This document shows positions 1 to 5,573 of a DNA stretch of 7,631 bases, piece after piece. How positions within the stretch are numbered: the first letter of the stretch is position 1; every line of letters starts with the position of its first letter. The stretch covers positions 1-7,631 of the forward strand of contig CANGUS010000087.1 in NCBI GenBank assembly GCA_947457085.1, read 5' to 3'. Source of the stretch: Bacteroidota bacterium (GTDB lineage Bacteria > Bacteroidota > Bacteroidia > Chitinophagales > Chitinophagaceae). The notes under the pieces are model-generated. The model saw nothing but the letters and a program-made list of their open reading frames with translations. It did not search any database and was not told where the DNA came from. Both the position numbers and the translations under genes were made by a program.

Positions 1-906
1 ATGAAAAAAATAATTTTTGTTTTAATGACGTTGTTGTCATTTCAAATTTGTGTAGCACAAAGAAGCTATCCACGTTATCAAACTGAAGTTCAAGAAGGCA
101 TAAGTTCATACAGGCCCATTTATGTTTCTGCTCCAGAAACTCCCCGTAATTTTACATTGTTTGGTGAAAGAATGCCTTTAGAACAGTGGGATGTGAGGGA
201 GCGTTTAGACCGAGAATTATTGGTCAATACTTTTATGCAAGGATCAACTGCCTATATTATTAAACAAATGGGACGTTGGTTGCCAATGATAGAAGCACGA
301 TTAAAGGCCAACAATGTTCCAGATGATTTTAAATATTTATGCATAGCAGAAAGTGCTTTACAAAACCAAACATCAAGAGTTGGTGCAGTGGGTTTCTGGC
401 AATTTATGCCTGCTACTGCTCCCATTTATGGTTTACATATTGACGGTGAAGTAGATGAACGATATAATCCTGAAAAATCTACCGATGCAGCTTGTAAATA
501 TCTAAAAGAAGCTTACAATAAATTTGGCAATTGGACATCTGCTGCAGCCTCTTATAACTGCGGTATGGGTGGAATGAATGGAGCATTAACCAATCAAGGT
601 GAAACTAGTTTTTATAATGTATTGTTGCCCGAAGAAACGATGCGGTATGTTTTTAGAATTGCTGCTTTAAAATATATTTTAGACAATCAAAAAATGTTTG
701 GCTATAATTTAAATGATGACATGATTTATCATCCATTAGAGCTCCGATCAGAAACCATTTCATCCGGTATAGGAAGTTTAGTTTCGTATGCAAAGAGCAA
801 AGGCACAAATTATAAAACGATTCGAATGTTGAACCCTTGGATGAGGGATAAATATTTAAATAATTCAAAGGGAAGAACGTATACTATTTTACTTCCTCGA
901 AACTAA
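1..906 (+). CDS. Secreted lytic transglycosylase (SLT/MltD-type)
   Basis: The protein has 301 residues. It should cleave the MurNAc-GlcNAc bond of peptidoglycan non-hydrolytically, leaving 1,6-anhydroMurNAc ends, and act in the periplasm. Residues 1-20 form a signal peptide (Lys-Lys start, hydrophobic core, ending CVAQ); there is no lipobox Cys at the cleavage point. The SLT fold spans about residues 85-225. The catalytic Glu is E117 in the AESAL motif, followed by the GAVGFWQFMP block (128-137) and the SYNCG motif (184-188), equivalent to the family's AYNxG. After that comes a roughly 60-residue tail containing LNPWMRDKYL, a pattern I associate with Bacteroidota members. No LysM domain is seen, so it is shorter than E. 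coli MltD. The ATG is the first base of the window, so its promoter is not visible, but the signal peptide supports this start. The family call is secure; the exact substrate and physiological role are inferred. Confidence 0.93.
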   Translation: MKKIIFVLMTLLSFQICVAQRSYPRYQTEVQEGISSYRPIYVSAPETPRNFTLFGERMPLEQWDVRERLDRELLVNTFMQGSTAYIIKQMGRWLPMIEARLKANNVPDDFKYLCIAESALQNQTSRVGAVGFWQFMPATAPIYGLHIDGEVDERYNPEKSTDAACKYLKEAYNKFGNWTSAAASYNCGMGGMNGALTNQGETSFYNVLLPEETMRYVFRIAALKYILDNQKMFGYNLNDDMIYHPLELRSETISSGIGSLVSYAKSKGTNYKTIRMLNPWMRDKYLNNSKGRTYTILLPRN

Positions 907-912
907 TAATTT

Positions 913-1557
913 TTATTTCATTCCAATTTGTTTTTTGCAATTGTCACAAAAGAACATTTTTTCTTTATCTACCTGTGCAATCGTTCCATTCGCGTCATTC
1001 ATTAAACAAAAAGAATTGTATGTGCAATGAGGTAAGCCTAAATTATGTCCTACTTCATGTATACAAACTTTTTGTAATCGCTCCCTAAATTTTGCGTCAC
1101 TTACTTTTCGTTTTAATCTGAAAGTAGAAATAACACAAGTCTTTCCTGGTCTGAATCCTAGCCCAAGAATTCCCCATTCTTTCACCTTTCTTTTGATATT
1201 GTTGTAAGCAATGTCTTTTTCAGTTATTAATAAAGTATTTTTTGTTGAGTTGTATTTTTTTAAAATTAAAGAAGCTTCATAACGGGTTTTACTAGCTGCT
1301 AAAATATCTGTTGTCAATTCTTGCTTAGGCTCAATAATACACTCAATTTGATAAAAATTATAAATGCTTTTTTTAATAAAATCGAGTATTGTAGCATTTA
1401 CGTTACCCAAAGGAAGAATATGGATAATCATTTCTTTTCTTTCTGATGTCTGCTTGGTTTTGATAATTTTTTTGGTATTATTAATCTGATTATTTAATTC
1501 ATTTTTACACGATGAGAAAATGAAAATCAAGCATATTATTTTTAAATAATTTTTCAT
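913..1557 (-). CDS. Archaemetzincin-like zinc metalloprotease, probable lipoprotein
   Basis: The protein has 214 residues from the ATG at 1557. An in-frame ATG at 1587 lies inside moaA and would add ten residues; I prefer 1557 because it places a signal peptide at the N terminus: MKNYLK, a hydrophobic run, then FSSC with Cys17 as a probable lipidation site. A polar Lys/Asn-rich linker (18-42) precedes the catalytic domain. The metzincin motif is HEVGHNLGLPHC at 167-178 (His167, His171 and His177 as zinc ligands, Glu168 as base). Cys184, Met186 and a Cys204-x2-Cys207 pair follow, the second structural-zinc signature of archaemetzincins (peptidase family M54). The Met186-to-Cys204 spacing of 17 residues fits the family, but Cys178-to-Cys184 has five intervening residues where I recall four as canonical. 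Proteolytic activity and substrate are unknown. It is the last gene of the cluster, 19 bases after moaA, and its 3' end lies 6 bases from the convergent transglycosylase gene. Confidence 0.88.
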   Translation of the reverse strand: MKNYLKIICLIFIFSSCKNELNNQINNTKKIIKTKQTSERKEMIIHILPLGNVNATILDFIKKSIYNFYQIECIIEPKQELTTDILAASKTRYEASLILKKYNSTKNTLLITEKDIAYNNIKRKVKEWGILGLGFRPGKTCVISTFRLKRKVSDAKFRERLQKVCIHEVGHNLGLPHCTYNSFCLMNDANGTIAQVDKEKMFFCDNCKKQIGMK

Positions 1558-1576
1558 ATGTATATCTAATAAATGT

Positions 1577-2557
1577 TTAGCCTCCAATAGAAATCATGCT
1601 CCTGTTTTCTAAAACACTTGTATCCACTTTAGTAAAATCAGACAATAATTGACCCCCTAATTCTTTTTCTTTAGTAATGAAGTTTTCATGAATGAGGGCT
1701 TCAATATTTTCATTTTTCCGCAAAGCTGTTAATAAATCAGTTTCTGTTTTTGAAAACAAACAATTTTTTAATTTGCCGTCGGCTGTTAATCGTATGCGAT
1801 TACAAGATGAACAAAACGGGGCTGTCATGGTACTGATAATTGCAAATGTTCCTTGATGACCAACCACTTTGTATTTTTTAGTAGTGTCGTTTTTGTCATC
1901 TATCAATTTTATAAAATCAAATTCTTCTGAAATAATGTTTAATATTTCTTTGTATGAAATCACTTTTTCATGATGCCATTGATTGGCTGTAAAAGGCATA
2001 AACTCAATAAATCGAACATGAATCGGTTGGTTTTTTGTCCAAACAACAAATGAGTTAATTTCATGATCATTAATCCCTTTCATTGCTACTACATTCACTT
2101 TTACAGAAAAATTATGTTGCAGTAATAATTCAATATTACTTTTTACCTGATCGAAATGATTGCGTTTGGTTAGTAGTAAAAATGTATCTGCATTTAACGT
2201 ATCCAAACTCACATTGATTGATTGAACATTTGCTTTTTTTAATACATCAATATATTTATGAATTAACAAACCATTTGTGGTCATAGTTAAGTTCACATTT
2301 AATAACGAAAGTTCCTCAATAATTTCAGCAACGTCTTTTCTAATTAAAGGTTCACCACCAGTTAATCTGATTTTATTTACGCCCAGTTTTACAAATGTTT
2401 TTGCTAGTGAGACAATTTCATTTTTCGACATTAATTTTGAGTGGGAGGTCACTTCAACTTCCTCATTGGGCATGCAATAAAAGCAACGGAAGTTGCATGC
2501 ATCTGTTAGGGATATGCGTAAGTAGTTATGAATTCTATGGTGGCCATCTACTATCAA
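1577..2557 (-). CDS. moaA: GTP 3',8-cyclase MoaA (molybdenum cofactor synthesis)
   Basis: This 326-residue radical SAM enzyme converts GTP to 3',8-cyclo-7,8-dihydro-GTP, the first step of molybdopterin synthesis, in the cytoplasm. The N-terminal [4Fe-4S] cluster ligands are Cys21, Cys25 and Cys28 (CxxxCxxC), followed by GGEP at 67-70, which contacts SAM. The C-terminal GTP-binding cluster has Cys249-x2-Cys252-x13-Cys266 with the intervening NRIRLTADG segment. The protein ends in the Gly-Gly pair (325-326) that MoaA needs for activity. Length matches the E. coli enzyme (about 329). The start is a TTG at 2557: no in-frame ATG or GTG occurs before the Cys cluster, and the stretch after the TTG aligns with the usual N terminus (HNYLRISLTDACNFRC). 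This TTG overlaps the TGA stop of the RapZ-like gene by 4 bases (TTGA), suggesting coupled translation. No other moa, mog or moe gene is in the window. Confidence 0.95.
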   Translation of the reverse strand: MIVDGHHRIHNYLRISLTDACNFRCFYCMPNEEVEVTSHSKLMSKNEIVSLAKTFVKLGVNKIRLTGGEPLIRKDVAEIIEELSLLNVNLTMTTNGLLIHKYIDVLKKANVQSINVSLDTLNADTFLLLTKRNHFDQVKSNIELLLQHNFSVKVNVVAMKGINDHEINSFVVWTKNQPIHVRFIEFMPFTANQWHHEKVISYKEILNIISEEFDFIKLIDDKNDTTKKYKVVGHQGTFAIISTMTAPFCSSCNRIRLTADGKLKNCLFSKTETDLLTALRKNENIEALIHENFITKEKELGGQLLSDFTKVDTSVLENRSMISIGG

Positions 2558-2970
2558 TTTATCCAGTTTTTTTCTTCTTGTATAATGTGATGAACCACTG
2601 CATCAATGTTGTATTTTTCTTTAATAAATTTTGCCATTGCATCTGTGCTATAAACAGAACGATGTTGACCGCCTGTGCAACCAAAACTTATCATTAGATT
2701 TTCAAATCCTCGCGCTAAATAATCATCAATACTGATGCTCACAATAGCTTGCGCAGCAGTTAAAAATTCATGAATTTTTGTTTTTGATTCTAAAAATTCT
2801 ATCACAGGTTGATCTCTACCGGTTAATTTTTTATATTCTTCAAAACGCCCAGGATTCAAAACGCCTCTACAATCAAACACAAAACCTCCACCATTTCCTG
2901 AATTGTCTTGTGGGATTCCTTTTTTATACGAAAAACTTTGAACAAGGATATTTAATTTGTTTTCTGACAT
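2554..2970 (-). CDS. Free-standing RapZ C-terminal-domain protein
   Basis: The protein has 138 residues and resembles only the C-terminal half of RapZ (YvcJ family, about 284 residues in E. coli). The matching blocks are FDCRGVLNP (32-40), LTGRDQPVIEFL (49-60) and GCTGGQHRSVY (97-107). The N-terminal P-loop ATPase domain of full RapZ is absent, and the ATG at 2970 leaves no room for it: the upstream gene ends 2 bases earlier. In E. coli the RapZ C-terminal domain binds the sRNAs GlmZ/GlmY and glucosamine-6-phosphate and so controls GlmS. The basic C-terminal tail used there for RNA binding is not evident here; the protein ends EEKNWIN. Tight linkage to the kinase gene suggests the two proteins act together on amino-sugar metabolism; this is inference. 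I recall fused kinase/RapZ-C proteins in other Bacteroidota, which would fit but was not checked. Whether it binds RNA, a sugar phosphate, or its partner is unknown. Confidence 0.87.
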   Translation of the reverse strand: MSENKLNILVQSFSYKKGIPQDNSGNGGGFVFDCRGVLNPGRFEEYKKLTGRDQPVIEFLESKTKIHEFLTAAQAIVSISIDDYLARGFENLMISFGCTGGQHRSVYSTDAMAKFIKEKYNIDAVVHHIIQEEKNWIN

Positions 2971-2972
2971 TT

Positions 2973-3962
2973 TTATGATTTAAATTTTTGAATAATTTCT
3001 GGCATTGTAATAGCAGATAATATTTCATTTAATATGGGAAAATTCTTCAATTCATAGGTTTGTTTCCATTCAAGAATATTTTCTAAACCTTGTGGAATAC
3101 TGGATAAAAAATGAGGTCGATTTTCAATTATACCCCGCAATCCATAAGCACCTAACACTTGTAATAGTCTAATTAATACAATTGTTGCATAATCGTTTGC
3201 AAATTCTTCTTTGCTTATATTAATCATTGTTGAAACTTCTTTCATGTAAAAGTGCAATAATTCATTTTTCCATTCTGCGGGCAATTGTGCTTTAGCTTGC
3301 CATAATAATGAGGCTAAATCATATTGAATGGGTCCTTTCATTCCACCTTGAAAGTCAATAAAATAAGGTGTTTCATTTTTGATCATAATATTTCTGCCTT
3401 GAAAATCACGATACATAAAATAGTGGGGTTCAATTTTTTCAATTTGAAAACTCAGTTGTTCAAATTCTTTATTGAGTTCATATTTGTTGTATTCAATCGG
3501 CAGAAAATCTAAAAAATAATATTTGAAATAATTCAAATCTGCCAACACGGCATAATGATCAAACTGCTTTGCTAAAAAGCAATCATTATAATTAATTTTT
3601 GATTGAATTTGTAATTTAGCTAAGGATGTAATTGCTTTTTTGTACAAATTTTTTACCTCATCCGTATATCCTTTTTCTATCACCACAGATAACAAATTCA
3701 CATCGCCAAAATCATCTTGAATATAAATTGTTTTTTTTGAATTTACAGACAATACAATTGGCGTTGGCAAATTATTTTCTGCAAATGTTTTTGAAAAATT
3801 AAAAAAAGTTTCATTCTCTTTTACGTTGCTACTTTCGCAAATAATATACGTTTTATCTTCCACAAATGCCCTTGCATATTCTCTATCTGAGCCAGCTTTT
3901 GCAATTGTTTCAAGTCGGATTAACTTATCTTCTCCAAAATAATTTTTTACAAATTCAATCAT
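2973..3962 (-). CDS. APH-fold sugar kinase, AmgK-like
   Basis: The protein has 329 residues from the ATG at 3962; a TTG one codon upstream is also in frame but is an unlikely start. It is an aminoglycoside-phosphotransferase-fold kinase of the COG3178/AmgK type. AmgK phosphorylates the anomeric position of MurNAc/GlcNAc in a peptidoglycan recycling route. An AGSDREYAR segment (23-31) matches the N-lobe start of the family. The catalytic loop is YRDFQGRN at 184-191, with Asp186 as base and Asn191 as metal ligand. FIDFQGG at 201-207 carries the metal-binding Asp203, followed by the family's GPIQYDLASLL stretch (210-220). The usual His of the HxD motif is Tyr184 here. It is the first gene of the four-gene cluster, 2 bases ahead of the RapZ-like gene. 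The partner uridylyltransferase MurU is not in the window. The fold is secure; MurNAc/GlcNAc as substrate is inferred from motif similarity, and another sugar is possible. Confidence 0.82.
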   Translation of the reverse strand: MIEFVKNYFGEDKLIRLETIAKAGSDREYARAFVEDKTYIICESSNVKENETFFNFSKTFAENNLPTPIVLSVNSKKTIYIQDDFGDVNLLSVVIEKGYTDEVKNLYKKAITSLAKLQIQSKINYNDCFLAKQFDHYAVLADLNYFKYYFLDFLPIEYNKYELNKEFEQLSFQIEKIEPHYFMYRDFQGRNIMIKNETPYFIDFQGGMKGPIQYDLASLLWQAKAQLPAEWKNELLHFYMKEVSTMINISKEEFANDYATIVLIRLLQVLGAYGLRGIIENRPHFLSSIPQGLENILEWKQTYELKNFPILNEILSAITMPEIIQKFKS

Positions 3963-3984
3963 CAAATTCTATTTTTTTGAACTA

Positions 3985-4020
3985 CAAATACACAAAGTCT
4001 TGAAGTTACGTAAAGTCAAA
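3985..4020 (-). promoter_or_regulatory. Candidate promoter of the kinase-rapZC-moaA-metalloprotease cluster
   Basis: The 66-base gap between the M28 stop and the kinase ATG reads, on the minus strand, TTTG (4020-4017) and then TGTATTTG (3992-3985). These resemble the Bacteroidota sigma-70 elements TTTG (-33) and TAnnTTTG (-7). The spacer is 24 bases, longer than the usual 19-21 or so, and the second base of the -7 box is wrong. An alternative -7 at 4000-3993 (AGACTTTG) is too close, with a 16-base spacer. If the first choice is right, the leader is only about 15 bases. No hairpin terminator is visible after the M28 gene, so read-through from it is also possible. Confidence 0.3.
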
Positions 4021-4028
4021 TCACATTT

Positions 4029-5405
4029 TTAAAGTCCATATTGGCTAATCATATAAACCATAGCCGACATTCCGAAGGCTCCCAAACAAAGTTCTCTTCG
4101 GTGTACATTTTCAAATACATCATTGTCACTGTGATGCATATCAAAATAGCGTTGTGAATCGGGCATTAATTCCATCACTGGCGTTCCAAATTTTTTCTTT
4201 AAGGGGCTGATATCAGCGCCACCTCCTTCTCTATCAAAGTCATGAATGTTGTATGGCAAAAATAAATTGGACCAAGATTTTATTTTATTTCGTTGTTCCA
4301 TTGGCATGGTCATAGAAAAACCAAATGGCGTAGCACCTCCAGCATCACTTTCAATGCCTACAATGTGTTTTTCATTATTTTTTTCTGCCAATTCAGCATA
4401 TTTAGTGCCACCTCGTAAACCATTTTCTTCATTCATAAACAATACTGCACGAATGGTTCTTTTTGGTCTAATGCCTAATTTAATAAATGTTCTAATAACT
4501 TCAATCGTTTGTACCACCCCGGCACCATCATCATGCGCGCCTTCTCCAATATCCCAAGAATCTAGGTGCCCGCCAAAAACTATAATTTCATTAGGTAATT
4601 CACTTCCTTTAATTTCGGCTACTACATTATGTGATTTTACATCTGCTAACATTTTACATGTTGTTTTTATAAACAGATTTTTAATGTGTTTTTGTTCTAT
4701 CATTTTTTCTAAATCATCTGCAGCTAAATTTGAAATTGCCACTGCAGGTATTGCAGGATATTTGTCATCATAATGCAAACTGCCTGTGTGTGGTTTGTCA
4801 TCAAATGCAGAGGAAACTGAACGAATAATAACCCCAACAGCACCTAGTTTGCTGGCTTCACTTGGCGATGCCCAACGATAATAAACACAAGGTCCATAGC
4901 TATCAAATGTATTAATATTTAATTGATCAAATTTGAAATTAAAAAATACTATTTTTCCTTTGACATCTTTAGCATTCATTCGTTTTAATTCGTCCATGTT
5001 ATTGACTTTTAAAACAGGTGCTTGTAACCCATTTTCTCCTGTCCCAACAGCATTTCCAAGGGATGATATTTTCAATGAAATTCGATTTCCATTTTTTGTT
5101 GTGATACTAGCCTCTTCTTTTCCGCGAATCCAATGAGGTACGAATACTTCTTGTAAAAAAACGTTTGTGCAACCCGTGCTCTCCAATGTTTTTTTACCCC
5201 ATTCAACCGCTTTTGTAGCTTGTTCACTTCCACTAATTCTGTTACCAATTTGTTTGCACAAATAATTCAAATCTTTGTAACAATCATAATCTGCTAAAAT
5301 GCGATTAGACATTTGCTTTAATGTTACGCTGTCTTGTTTATAGTTTTGAGCATTAGTAAGAATACTGAAAAAAAGTATACCAATTAAAATAAATTTTGCT
5401 TTCAT
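4029..5405 (-). CDS. Secreted M28 family zinc peptidase with PA-like insert
   Basis: The protein has 458 residues and resembles carboxypeptidase Q/plasma glutamate carboxypeptidase, a co-catalytic di-zinc exopeptidase. Residues 1-19 are a signal peptide (MKAKF, hydrophobic core, TNA then Gln), so the enzyme is periplasmic or exported. A PA-like (protease-associated) region occupies about 125-245, inserted ahead of the catalytic core. The expected M28 metal and catalytic residues are all visible: His280 in GGHLDSWD, the Asp292-Asp293 pair in GAHDDGAG, Glu326 (general base) and Glu327 in MNEENG, Asp354 in IESDAGG, and His424/His425 in the FDMHHSDND block near the C terminus. The intact motif set argues for an active enzyme. 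Whether it acts as an aminopeptidase or a dipeptidase cannot be told from the sequence. The ATG at 5405 is supported by the signal peptide. The gene is divergent from the alpha-2-macroglobulin gene and lies 66 bases upstream of the kinase gene on the same strand. Confidence 0.93.
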   Translation of the reverse strand: MKAKFILIGILFFSILTNAQNYKQDSVTLKQMSNRILADYDCYKDLNYLCKQIGNRISGSEQATKAVEWGKKTLESTGCTNVFLQEVFVPHWIRGKEEASITTKNGNRISLKISSLGNAVGTGENGLQAPVLKVNNMDELKRMNAKDVKGKIVFFNFKFDQLNINTFDSYGPCVYYRWASPSEASKLGAVGVIIRSVSSAFDDKPHTGSLHYDDKYPAIPAVAISNLAADDLEKMIEQKHIKNLFIKTTCKMLADVKSHNVVAEIKGSELPNEIIVFGGHLDSWDIGEGAHDDGAGVVQTIEVIRTFIKLGIRPKRTIRAVLFMNEENGLRGGTKYAELAEKNNEKHIVGIESDAGGATPFGFSMTMPMEQRNKIKSWSNLFLPYNIHDFDREGGGADISPLKKKFGTPVMELMPDSQRYFDMHHSDNDVFENVHRRELCLGAFGMSAMVYMISQYGL

Positions 5406-5437
5406 GTATATATTAATAGTTGTTAAAAATACATACT

Positions 5438-5445
5438 CAAATGTT
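5438..5445 (-). promoter_or_regulatory. Candidate -7 box for the M28 peptidase gene
   Basis: Read on the minus strand the site is AACATTTG, matching the Bacteroidota TAnnTTTG box except for its first base. It lies 32 bases ahead of the ATG, giving a leader of roughly 25 bases. No convincing TTTG -33 element is found at the right distance, so support is weak. Confidence 0.25.
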
Positions 5446-5538
5446 TAAAATTCTATTTCACAGTATGTTTTTATAATTAATTCAATTTCATTAACTAAAA
5501 AGTAAAAAATCTATAGCATTTTACTTATGGAAAAACTT

Positions 5539-5546
5539 CATCTTTG
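5539..5546 (+). promoter_or_regulatory. Candidate -7 box for the alpha-2-macroglobulin gene
   Basis: The site reads CATCTTTG, one base off TAnnTTTG, and ends 27 bases before the ATG at 5574, a leader of about 20 bases. The -33 position holds only a T-rich stretch without TTTG. The rest of the 168-base divergent region (5406-5573) is AT-rich with no strong inverted repeat that I can see. Confidence 0.28.
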
Positions 5547-5573
5547 TATCTATCAACCAAGAAAACTATTTAT

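Noticed and set aside
653..868. A 71-codon minus-strand open frame
   Set aside because: Antisense to the 3' part of the transglycosylase gene, with no domain or initiation context.
1558..1587. Upstream in-frame ATG for the metalloprotease gene (adding ten residues)
   Set aside because: It lies inside moaA and would bury the lipoprotein signal peptide behind a charged extension; the ATG at 1557 is better.
2395..2697. A 100-codon plus-strand open frame spanning the moaA start
   Set aside because: Antisense to moaA and the RapZ-like gene, both clearly coding; the translation is Phe/Cys-rich noise.
3963..3965. TTG start for the kinase gene
   Set aside because: An ATG follows immediately in the next codon, so the TTG is unnecessary.
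4246..4773. A 175-codon open frame on the plus strand
   Set aside because: It is wholly antisense to the M28 catalytic region, whose motifs are intact; the translation shows no recognisable domain.
5406..5573. Riboswitch or small RNA in the divergent intergenic region
   Set aside because: The sequence is AT-rich without a GC-containing stem or a recognisable aptamer, and the candidate leaders are only about 20-25 bases.
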